DNA of 6,987 nucleotides from JBEKIK01 sp049509395 (GTDB lineage Bacteria; Planctomycetota; Planctomycetia; Pirellulales; Thermoguttaceae). A program made the position numbers and the translations under genes. Shown here in pieces: positions 1 to 5,959 of the stretch. Every line of letters starts with the position of its first letter. The stretch's first letter is position 1. The notes under the pieces are model-generated. The model was not told where the DNA came from. It saw nothing but the letters and a program-made list of their open reading frames with translations, and did no database searches. Location: contig JBEKZY010000314.1 in the NCBI GenBank assembly GCA_049509395.1, forward strand, positions 1 to 6,987. Reading direction: 5' to 3'.

Positions 1-507
1 CTCCTGCAGCTCACGATTGATGTGCGATTCCCGATACCGGTTCTCCCAGTCCTGAGCGCGCCGTTCCGTTGCGGTGAGTTTGCCGGTGAGTGACTCCTCC
101 ATCTGCTTCTTTTCCCGCTTTAATGTCTCTTCCTTGCTGCGGTATTCCTTCAATTGCTCCTGCACCGTGTCGCGCTCGCTTTTCAACTGATCCCGTTCCT
201 GTTCAGTAAGGTTCTTGCCCTCCAACAACTCACTGATCCGTCCCTCCTTTTCCTCCAAGAGCGACTTTAACTGTGTCTTGTACTTGGCCTCTTCACGCCT
301 CCGATCCTCGGCGAGGAATTTATTGACATCCGCCTGAGTAAAAGTCTTGCTAACGTCCTTCGTCGCATCCTTGTTTGCGTCTTTTGTTGAATCTTGCGTC
401 GCGTCCTTCGCCGCGCTTTTCTGAGAGCCATCGCCGGCTACATCACCAGTGCCGTCGCCTTCGTAGCAGCCCAACGTAATCGGAGACAAATACATGCCAG
501 TCAACAT
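1..507 (-). CDS. Phage scaffold-like coiled-coil protein, 3'-truncated by window edge
   Basis: Partial gene: 169 codons are visible and the frame runs open through position 1, so the C-terminus is missing. The start at 507 is supported by GGGAG about 8 nt upstream; a second ATG lies at 495. Residues 1-30 are Gly/Asp-rich. Residues 34-53 form five tetrapeptide repeats (KDAT, QDST, KDAN, KDAT, KDVS). FTQADVNKFLAEDRRR (56-71) then leads into a long, highly charged Glu/Lys/Gln-rich helix reaching the window edge, with a strong coiled-coil look. In phages, proteins of this shape between portal/connector genes and the major capsid gene are capsid assembly scaffolds (DUF4355/gp20-like). They guide procapsid formation and are removed before or during packaging. 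Assignment rests on composition, the TQ(A/E)xVNxxLAxxR-like entry motif and position; a minor structural protein is the alternative. Confidence 0.72.
   Translation of the reverse strand, partial: MLTGMYLSPITLGCYEGDGTGDVAGDGSQKSAAKDATQDSTKDANKDATKDVSKTFTQADVNKFLAEDRRREEAKYKTQLKSLLEEKEGRISELLEGKNLTEQERDQLKSERDTVQEQLKEYRSKEETLKREKKQMEESLTGKLTATERRAQDWENRYRESHINRELQE
349..408 (-). repeat. Five 12-bp degenerate tandem repeats (tetrapeptide K-D-A-T)
   Basis: Within the scaffold-like gene, five consecutive 12-bp units encode KDAT, QDST, KDAN, KDAT and KDVS. Units 1 and 4 (AAGGACGCGACG and AAGGATGCGACG) differ by one base, and the others are more diverged. This makes a hydrophilic, alternating-charge linker between the Gly/Asp-rich N-terminus and the coiled coil. 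It is probably a spacer generated by slippage. Confidence 0.7.
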
Positions 508-540
508 GGAAACACTCCCGAGTAAGAGAAAGCCTGTTCG

Positions 541-565
541 CCGCTGATTCCCGGTGAATCAGCGG
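541..565 (-). promoter_or_regulatory. Perfect 10-bp hairpin in the gap before the scaffold gene
   Basis: A perfect inverted repeat (arms 541-550 and 556-565, CCGCTGATTC / GAATCAGCGG, 5-nt loop) sits in the 88-bp gap between the connector-like gene and the scaffold-like gene, the only long intergenic gap in the window. On the transcribed strand it is followed by CGAACAGGCTTTCT, which is not a convincing U-tract, so a strong intrinsic terminator is unlikely. A weak or partial terminator, an RNA-processing site, or a structure tuning scaffold expression would all fit. A short second palindrome (gaccg-aa-cggtc, 574-585) lies between it and the connector stop codon. Confidence 0.5.
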
Positions 566-595
566 GCAGTAATGACCGAACGGTCGAAAGAACGA

Positions 596-1111
596 TTAAC
601 TGATGCGACTCAATTTGATCTCATCGGCGTCCCGCAGGAACGGACGAATCAGCCGCCAAGCCCCTGCATTTGGCACGCCGTTCACAACATGTTCGATGGG
701 GACGTGATCCCTGGAATAAGTTGTTCTTACTGACGAATAGCCTTGGCTTAAAATTCCCAGGGCCTCCAATTCCAACTCTGGGTCTTTGCCATCTAAGAGC
801 GAATGGGCGATCTCATAGCAGGCCCGCCTGATCGCTTCCGGCACATCGGCGTCAGCGCCACGGGGGAATTCCAATGCCTGTGACGCCTCCGCTGCGCGAA
901 TCTCAGCGCTGGTTGCCCGTGGATTCTGCCGCAATAATTCGTAAACTGGATGCTTGTGGCCCTTGAAATTCAAGGCATCGATGAGTTGCGTGGCGGCCCA
1001 CAGGGCCTTTGGCCGGTTGGACGGAGCGGCACCGCTCCAAGCCGACTCATGGAGCCTGTTGGCAAAGTATTCTTCCGCCTCTTCAAGCGTCCCGTAATAC
1101 GCCACGTCCAT
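596..1111 (-). CDS. Head-tail connector-like protein (DnaT_2/gp6-like)
   Basis: 171 aa. The N-terminus has the pattern YYGTLEEAEEYFANRL (5-20), then AW at 24-25, then KALWAATQLIDALNFKG (35-51). A second helical block carries LEFPRG (80-85) and VPEAIRRACYEIAHSLLDG (90-108), and the protein ends around WRLIRPFL (152-159). This layout (a Y/E-rich helix with conserved Trp, an ATxxID helix, and PxxIxxAxxExA) matches small phage proteins annotated as putative DnaT-like ssDNA-binding proteins (PF20557). In head gene clusters these are generally taken to be gp6-like head-tail connectors that bind the portal ring. The start has AAGGTG upstream and lies 9 nt after the preceding stop. Its place among portal, scaffold and terminase genes favours the connector role over a replication role. 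Confident as a gene, moderate on function. Confidence 0.7.
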   Translation of the reverse strand: MDVAYYGTLEEAEEYFANRLHESAWSGAAPSNRPKALWAATQLIDALNFKGHKHPVYELLRQNPRATSAEIRAAEASQALEFPRGADADVPEAIRRACYEIAHSLLDGKDPELELEALGILSQGYSSVRTTYSRDHVPIEHVVNGVPNAGAWRLIRPFLRDADEIKLSRIS

Positions 1112-1120
1112 TGAAACACC

Positions 1121-1414
1121 TTATGCGGCAAGCCACGAATAACCTTGTCCGGCAGCGTCCGCGACGAGGTAAACCTTTGACGGGTCATCTACCGGGATTT
1201 CGACCTTTTCTCCGGCCGGCAGCGAAAAACCGGTTGTCGTTTTAACACCCTGCATCCCCACAAAAATCACCCCCGTATTGCCGGGTGACGCGCGGACCGT
1301 CACTCCTTTGTATGCCTTGTGCGCGAATCCGGTCGTGACAATCGGTTGGCCTGTTATGCCGACAGAGCCTTGTCCGGTTGTGAACTGACTTATTGATTCT
1401 TGGGCAATATCCAT
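1121..1414 (-). CDS. Small beta-rich phage protein, probable virion component
   Basis: 97 aa, with no signal peptide or membrane segment. The first ~30 residues are Gly/Thr/Gln-rich. The rest alternates short beta strands and turns: GVTVRASPGNTGVIFVG (37-53), then GFSLPAGEKVEIPVDDPSKV (62-81), then VYLVADAAGQGYSWLA. The block 'strand - N-x-G - strand - PAGExVEIPVDD - VxxVAD' suggests a compact beta sandwich, as in small head-decoration or fibre-associated proteins. It lies directly between portal and connector genes. The start at 1414 has AAGGGG about 10 nt upstream, overlapping the portal stop codon, so the two are probably translated together. No enzymatic motif is visible. The structural role is inferred from position and fold character. 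Confidence 0.68.
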   Translation of the reverse strand: MDIAQESISQFTTGQGSVGITGQPIVTTGFAHKAYKGVTVRASPGNTGVIFVGMQGVKTTTGFSLPAGEKVEIPVDDPSKVYLVADAAGQGYSWLAA

Positions 1415-1426
1415 CGGGCCGACCCC

Positions 1427-3214
1427 TTATTTATGTGCGCTTTCACCGCGAACCGGCGGCGCAGTGGTATCTTGAAATGTTGTGTCTCGACTGAGGGCTT
1501 TTTCTTGACTGCCTGCGTTGGCCGGGTCTGCGGATAGGTCATATACCCCGCGTGCCGCCGGATCGCTTCCAGCCGGCGCGATCCCCTGGGCCTGGGCAAT
1601 CCGCGCCGCGCGTGCGGCGTGGTCCGCGCGGGCCTGCAAATACTCCTTTTCGCCAAAGCCCAAGGCCAGAGAGGCGGTTTGTTCACCAACTAATCCCGCC
1701 TGTGAAGCCTGAATGATCGTGTCAGGATCGCTAGTGGTATAAGGCGCGGCGTCAATCTCTCGATTGACTGTCTCAATGGTGTCCACTGCCACTTTTCCGC
1801 CTAAAAGCGACTGCACCATGCACTTGGCGATCTCTCGCTTCACTGTTTGCCCAGGGACGCTGTTCATCAGCTTCGAGAGCTTCGTGGATTCATCGATGCG
1901 GTCCGCGTCCGTTTTCAGACTGTAGCGGTCCGGGTATTTTATTGTGGGTATGGCCCGTTGCTGCGGATTGCGCTGTTCGTAAGCCGCCCAGAACTCGGCG
2001 ATCTGTCGTTCCGCGCTTTCCAGCACCAGGCCGATATAGGACAGACCTGCCTCAAGTCCCTGATTATCTGCTTGCTTCGATTCGGCAGAGGCCCGCGTGG
2101 CCAGCGTCATTACCGCGAGATTAACCAGTTTGCGGATGTCGGCCTCCAACTTTTCCTGGAGTTCCATCGAGGCCCGCAAAGGATCGGGCGAGGGATTGAT
2201 AAATGCCGGCCGCTCCGCCTTTATGTCGTAATACCGCCCTTGCACCACCCCGACCTTCACGTTGACGTTCTCTGCCGCCTGCCCACCCGCTGTGGCCGTG
2301 CCGTCATCCGTGGCAATTTGCTTTAAGTGGCTGCCGACCGCCCGGCCGTCTTTTTGCTCGGTGTAAAAGGGAAAATTTGCACGGATCGCATAATTAACGT
2401 CGCTGCTTACCAGGTTCAATAGGGCGATTTGATGCTGGCACACGTCCTTGATGAGCGAATCGCCTATGTCCAGCAGCACGAACGGAATCCGCGTCAGGTC
2501 CAACTCAACCGGCCCGCCGGGATTTCCGCTGCGATCAATCTCAAGGCCGTCTTCATTGTAGAATTGAATGCTGACCTTGCCGGTTTCATTGATCCACAGC
2601 CGCCGATAACGCTGAAATACGGTCGTCGGGAGCATCGTCTGACCGTCGTACTCCATCGACGTATCGCGCAAAAGGATCGCCTGGAACTCAGACGGCTCTT
2701 CGGCCTTCGTGCAACTGAAGGATAGTATGTCTTCGATTTGATAGGGATAAAGGTACGGCCGGGTGCCCAAGGCGTCGCTTATTCTCGGACCTTGGAGCAC
2801 CGGATTGTCGACGAACACGCCCACTTTGCCCATCACCAGCAGGTCCGTCAAAACCTTAACGCCGAGAAAAACGTTCATCGTCGCGCCGCGGCGATCCACC
2901 CCGCCGTCCAACCCGGCGATGGCCCGCTGGTAATTCTGGCTGCCGCCTGTCCGCACGATGTCGCGCAAACGCTGGAAAATGGCGTTGCGGATGTCGTTGA
3001 TAGCCGACTTGGCAAAACCCGGCACGGGCGTGAGCGCCTGCCGTGTGCGGAAATCGCCGTCGTCCTCGCGGGTGGAGAATTTCTCCAGGTAGCGATTCTT
3101 GAAGGCCCTGCCGCCTTCGTAGGTCAATCGCCATTTTTCCCAATCGTCCGCGCAGTCCGACCATGCGGGGTGCCGCGAATCAATGACTCGATTTTTATCA
3201 GTGGCGCTAACCAT
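1427..3214 (-). CDS. Phage portal protein (probably DUF4055-like)
   Basis: 595 aa, a normal size for a portal. The portal forms the dodecameric ring at one capsid vertex through which terminase pumps DNA. The N-terminal part has W-rich HPAWSDCADDWEKWRL (15-30) and a basic helix with RYLEKF. The middle part has helix-strand sequence VLTDLLVMGKVGVFVDNP (121-138), typical of the portal wing, and RPYLYPYQIEDILSF (152-166). The stem/crown helices follow: HQIALLNLVSSDVNYAIRANFPFY (261-284) and a long helix at 348-415 (MELQEKLEADIRKLV...AEFWAAYEQ). The C-terminus is Ala-rich and low complexity (525-575). It begins 3 nt after the terminase stop and has no clear Shine-Dalgarno, suggesting coupling by reinitiation. 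Family placement comes from recognition by eye. Immediate adjacency to the large terminase strongly supports a portal. Confidence 0.82.
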   Translation of the reverse strand: MVSATDKNRVIDSRHPAWSDCADDWEKWRLTYEGGRAFKNRYLEKFSTREDDGDFRTRQALTPVPGFAKSAINDIRNAIFQRLRDIVRTGGSQNYQRAIAGLDGGVDRRGATMNVFLGVKVLTDLLVMGKVGVFVDNPVLQGPRISDALGTRPYLYPYQIEDILSFSCTKAEEPSEFQAILLRDTSMEYDGQTMLPTTVFQRYRRLWINETGKVSIQFYNEDGLEIDRSGNPGGPVELDLTRIPFVLLDIGDSLIKDVCQHQIALLNLVSSDVNYAIRANFPFYTEQKDGRAVGSHLKQIATDDGTATAGGQAAENVNVKVGVVQGRYYDIKAERPAFINPSPDPLRASMELQEKLEADIRKLVNLAVMTLATRASAESKQADNQGLEAGLSYIGLVLESAERQIAEFWAAYEQRNPQQRAIPTIKYPDRYSLKTDADRIDESTKLSKLMNSVPGQTVKREIAKCMVQSLLGGKVAVDTIETVNREIDAAPYTTSDPDTIIQASQAGLVGEQTASLALGFGEKEYLQARADHAARAARIAQAQGIAPAGSDPAARGVYDLSADPANAGSQEKALSRDTTFQDTTAPPVRGESAHK

Positions 3215-3217
3215 CGT

Positions 3218-4891
3218 TTACATGAATTTTGCGATGTCTTGGCCGATTGCCTGCGGGGCAAACGGCAAGGCTATTTCCGCGTAGGTCAAAGCGTGGGCAA
3301 AATGCTCCGGGCCAGTTTCCACGTAGACGGCCACGGGATTGCCATGCTCATCGCGCTGAAGCGTTCGCACGAGGTTCTTGCAGTGCTCCTGGAACTCCGT
3401 GGGAATGTCACGTGGAAGCCAGATGCGTGGCGGATTGCTCTTGAACCTGCCCAGGGACGACGAAAGCCATGAGGTGCGGTCAACCGTCAACATGGGCGCA
3501 CCGGTGTCTTCCTCCGATATTGACACTTCCTTTGCGACCTGATTTCGCCGATACCTGCACAAGCCCACGAATCCGGGAAACCTTCTGGCAAATCTGCGGG
3601 CCTCGTTAATCTGCGGATCGGCATCCACCACCGCGTACATCACCTGCCACTCGCACATCAGCCGGTCCAAAAATTCCCAGTCCTCGCCTGGGAATTTTCC
3701 GGCCCAAAGCACCTTGCATATTGCGGCGGCGCTAATGTCCTTGTCCGGCATCGAGGTAAAGAGCCATTCGCATACAACCGCGTGACAAACGGCCTGGCCC
3801 TGGTCTGCCCCCAAAGTAATCAAACGATCGCCGCCACGGGCCGGGCGCAAGTCATCCATCGAATGACTTTTTAGCGCCCTTTCGATCATTTCATCCGTGA
3901 CCTTTGCCCCGTCGCCGATAAAGGGCATTCCCAGTTTGCTGTTGTTGAATTCCTTGGCCGCCCACTCGTCGCCAAACCCACGGAAATATGCAACCACCAA
4001 CTCGCCCGGAGTTACCGTGAAACTGTAGAGTTGGTTGATGAAAAAGCCCCGCACCTCCGGGTTGGCGTTTGCGGCCATCGACTTCCAATGTCCAGAAGAA
4101 AGGAATTCCGGCTTTGCCTCATGTTCTAATCTTCCTTTGCACTCCTTGCACTTCAGAAATGACTGCTTGCACCTTACGTCAGTTGCATGTTCCCCGACGA
4201 CCTCGACACAATCCGGCCAAACGAGTTCAGTGTGCCTCCCGCAACGTGGACAGCGGAATACAAAATGCTCTTGCGTCGAACCCTTGAAAAGCTTGTGAAT
4301 TCCATGATCCGGCACGGTCGGCGTGGAAATGCCCCACACGTGCTTGTGCAACTGGCCCGAAAGCCGTTCGAGGGCCAGCCAGATTTGCTTTTGCTCCATC
4401 TCATCCACTTCGTCCAGGATCAACTCGGACGCGGGGACGTTCTTGAGATTACTGTCTCCTCGTGAACCGTTTATAAAAAGGCTGTTGCTTGCCGTCTGCT
4501 TAAGATTGATGGAATTTATGTCCGTGAACATCGCCCGGATGTACGGGCTGAGGTTCAAGGCCGGAACGAACCTGGACTTGCTGAAACGGTTGGCGTTAAG
4601 CGTCGTGGGCAGCACATAAAGAACGTCCCGTTTCAGTTTGTCCAGCGTATAAAGCGCCCGGTTGATCGCCACCTCGGTCACACCCAATTGAGCACCCTTC
4701 ATCACATAATTGAAAGGTGCCCACGAATCATGCAGTTCCTTGACCCAGGGGTGATACTTCCACGAATACGGTCCTGGAAACGGCTCGCCCATTACGCGGC
4801 GGTAGGCCGCCCAACGAGAGCAGGTAGTGAGCGTGCGCGTGGCCATGCCATTGGCGATTGCCTGCGTGAGTTCGTCCTGAAGTCTGTGCAT
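3218..4891 (-). CDS. Terminase large subunit, GpA family
   Basis: 557 aa; the DNA-packaging ATPase/nuclease that cuts concatemers and drives DNA through the portal. The ATPase half has a Walker-A-like KGAQLGVTE (65-73), with the Lys at the front as in the deviant loop of lambda gpA-type enzymes. Walker B is ELILDEVDE (156-164), and a coupling motif GISTPT lies at 187-192. A zinc-ribbon insert follows, with Cys pairs CPRC (214-217) and CKEC (248-251). The C-terminal RNase H-like nuclease shows acidic residues in LGADQGQ (D363) and VVDADP (D423, D425), and the closing helix EHFAHALTYAEIAL (529-542). The start at 4891 is 6 nt after the preceding stop and lacks a clear Shine-Dalgarno. The zinc-ribbon and motif order match Terminase_GpA (PF05876). 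Full length, no frameshift. Confidence 0.93.
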   Translation of the reverse strand: MHRLQDELTQAIANGMATRTLTTCSRWAAYRRVMGEPFPGPYSWKYHPWVKELHDSWAPFNYVMKGAQLGVTEVAINRALYTLDKLKRDVLYVLPTTLNANRFSKSRFVPALNLSPYIRAMFTDINSINLKQTASNSLFINGSRGDSNLKNVPASELILDEVDEMEQKQIWLALERLSGQLHKHVWGISTPTVPDHGIHKLFKGSTQEHFVFRCPRCGRHTELVWPDCVEVVGEHATDVRCKQSFLKCKECKGRLEHEAKPEFLSSGHWKSMAANANPEVRGFFINQLYSFTVTPGELVVAYFRGFGDEWAAKEFNNSKLGMPFIGDGAKVTDEMIERALKSHSMDDLRPARGGDRLITLGADQGQAVCHAVVCEWLFTSMPDKDISAAAICKVLWAGKFPGEDWEFLDRLMCEWQVMYAVVDADPQINEARRFARRFPGFVGLCRYRRNQVAKEVSISEEDTGAPMLTVDRTSWLSSSLGRFKSNPPRIWLPRDIPTEFQEHCKNLVRTLQRDEHGNPVAVYVETGPEHFAHALTYAEIALPFAPQAIGQDIAKFM

Positions 4892-4897
4892 CGTGTT

Positions 4898-5161
4898 TCA
4901 TTGTTCTTTTGAACTTAAGGACTCAATCAAGGCGTCCAATCTCATTCTCAAAGCCGCCAAGGCATCGCGCGACGCGCCGGAAAGTCCGAATTGCACGTAA
5001 CCTTCCATCATGCCGATGCACAAGGCGGTTGCCGTTTGGACATGCTCCCAAATCCTCTTGCCCTCGCCCTCGCTGGATAACACCAGATTGATGCTTGTTG
5101 GCACAGCTAGCCTTGGCGGGGGCTGAGGGCAACTGCGGCAGCGCTGGTTTCGCGGCGGCAT
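4898..5161 (-). CDS. 87-aa protein of unknown function just before terminase
   Basis: The start chosen is the ATG at 5161, 4 nt after the upstream stop. A longer version from 5215 would overlap the upstream gene by 50 bases and add only an Arg/Pro-rich tail that looks like the out-of-frame shadow of that gene's Ala-rich end. The 87-aa product has an Arg/Pro-rich N-terminus with C8 and C11 in RCRSCPQPPP. Two amphipathic helices follow: GKRIWEHVQTATALCIGMMEGY (34-55) and SRDALAALRMRLDALIESL (64-82). There is no signal peptide and no obvious helix-turn-helix. Its position directly before the large terminase is where a small terminase subunit usually sits, but size and sequence do not establish that. 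The start has no convincing ribosome site and lies in the loop of a predicted hairpin. Confidence 0.6.
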   Translation of the reverse strand: MPPRNQRCRSCPQPPPRLAVPTSINLVLSSEGEGKRIWEHVQTATALCIGMMEGYVQFGLSGASRDALAALRMRLDALIESLSSKEQ

Positions 5162-5179
5162 GGTCTTAGGCTGCCGCAG
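5133..5179 (-). promoter_or_regulatory. 10-bp inverted repeat enclosing a stop/start junction
   Basis: Perfect arms CTGCGGCAGC (5133-5142) and GCTGCCGCAG (5170-5179) flank a 27-nt loop. That loop contains the TAA of the 140-aa gene (5166-5168) and the ATG of the 87-aa gene (5159-5161). In mRNA this would form a GC-rich stem presenting the stop and start codons in its loop. It could tune reinitiation by terminating ribosomes. One arm lies in Ala-coding repeats, so the pairing may be partly a by-product of GCG/GCC/GCA codons. Confidence 0.35.
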
Positions 5180-5588
5180 CCGCTGCCTTGGCCGCAGTGA
5201 CGGCGATGGGGACAACTACGTCGGCGATCTTCTTGGCCTCGGCGAGTTTGGCCTCGATCAAGGCCCGGCCTTCGGGCGTCGACAGTCTCTTGTTGAGCAT
5301 ACTGTCAAACGTCGCCTGGACCTCCTTAATCATGGTCTCGTTGCCCGCTTTGAGAATCGTTGAAAGATCGTGTAGCTTTTCCAAAAGCCCGTTGGCGTCG
5401 GCAATGACAAATTCATCCAGGGCGTCGGGAATGACTCGCATCCCGATCTCCCGCAAGGCCACAGACAAGGATTGGATGGACCGTTTCTTGGCGGCCAGCT
5501 TGTCGTTGCCCACGAATAGCAGTTTGCCGGCCTCGGTGCCGATCAGAACACAACCCAAAACAACAAGCACCCACATGAGAACACTCAT
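5166..5588 (-). CDS. Small protein with N-terminal membrane segment, unknown function
   Basis: 140 aa. Residues 2-18 (SVLMWVLVVLGCVLIGT) form a membrane helix with almost no positive charge before it. Then come a basic stretch (KLAAKKR, 30-36) and a largely helical soluble part (37-120) with LLEKLHDLSTILKAGNETMIKEVQATF (68-94) of coiled-coil character. The end is an Ala-rich, mildly hydrophobic tail (IADVVVPIAVTAAKAAAAAA, 121-140). The start at 5588 has GGAG 9 nt upstream; ATG at 5576 is an alternative. The arrangement recalls membrane-tethered phage lysis accessories such as inner-membrane spanins, but no family signature is visible. It could equally be a host-interaction protein. The C13 context (VLGC) is a poor lipobox, so a lipoprotein is unlikely. 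Confidence 0.65.
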   Translation of the reverse strand: MSVLMWVLVVLGCVLIGTEAGKLLFVGNDKLAAKKRSIQSLSVALREIGMRVIPDALDEFVIADANGLLEKLHDLSTILKAGNETMIKEVQATFDSMLNKRLSTPEGRALIEAKLAEAKKIADVVVPIAVTAAKAAAAAA

Positions 5589-5605
5589 TTGTATTTCTCC
5601 AGTTG

Positions 5606-5959
5606 TTAAGACTTGGCCTTTTGAGCGATTTTATTCTGCAGCGTCTTCCACTGGCCGATACCGATCCCAACCACCAAGCCCGCGATGCAGGCCGCGATCC
5701 CGATTGCAGTTGAACTCGAACTGTCAGGTTCGACTGCCGGAGTATCGGGCGTCACGGGGACAATTGGTTCCGGGGCAGGCTCAGGGGCCGGCTCGGGTTC
5801 CGGTTTGGGCGTGGGATTGCTGTGATTGCGACGCCAGGGAAGGATTTCTTTTCGATCGCCGGCCCCGTTTCGGCTCGGGTTCCGGTTTGGGCGTGGGATT
5901 GCTGTGATTGCGACGCCAGGGAAGGATTTCTTTTCGATCGCCGGCCCCGTTTGCGGCAT
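5606..5959 (-). pseudogene. Frame-shifted C-terminal part: P/E-rich linker and membrane anchor
   Basis: This is the 3' part of the gene that begins at 6362, put out of frame by the 82-bp duplication. Its true C-terminal content is HSNPTPKPEPEPAPEP plus further Pro/Glu repeats, an Asp/Ser spacer, a hydrophobic helix TAIGIAACIAGLVVGIGIGQ, and a basic end (WKTLQNKIAQKAKS). Together these make a stalk, a transmembrane segment and a positively charged cytoplasmic tail. The first ~30 residues from the ATG at 5959 are a wrong-frame reading of the first duplicate and unlikely to be functional. GGAGG (5969-5973) lies 9 nt before this ATG, so reinitiation could still produce a 117-aa anchored fragment lacking a signal peptide. 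The following gene starts 17 nt later. Deleting one repeat copy joins this exactly to the upstream frame (224 aa in total). Confidence 0.75.

Noticed and set aside
1390..1689. 99-aa minus-strand frame overlapping the portal C-terminus
   Set aside because: An out-of-frame shadow of the Ala-rich portal end: Arg/Pro-rich, no ribosome site, and it overlaps the next gene's start.
1847..2326. 159-aa open frame on the plus strand
   Set aside because: Entirely antisense within the portal gene, with no domain features.
2738..3472. 244-aa open frame on the plus strand
   Set aside because: Antisense to the portal and terminase genes, both well supported by motifs. The product has no recognisable domain and reads across the portal/terminase junction; it is a by-product of codon use on the other strand.
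5162..5215. Longer start (5215) for the 87-aa gene
   Set aside because: It would overlap the Ala-rich 3' end of the upstream gene and adds only Arg/Pro-rich residues typical of an out-of-frame reading of GC-rich Ala codons.
5548..5588. Lipoprotein signal (VLGC) in the 140-aa protein
   Set aside because: There is no positively charged n-region, and Leu at -2 is atypical of the lipobox; a plain membrane helix explains it better.
5188..5907. 239-aa open frame on the plus strand
   Set aside because: Runs antisense through three minus-strand coding stretches and the duplicated segment. Its Ser/Arg/Pro-rich composition is that of an antisense frame, with no supporting ribosome site.
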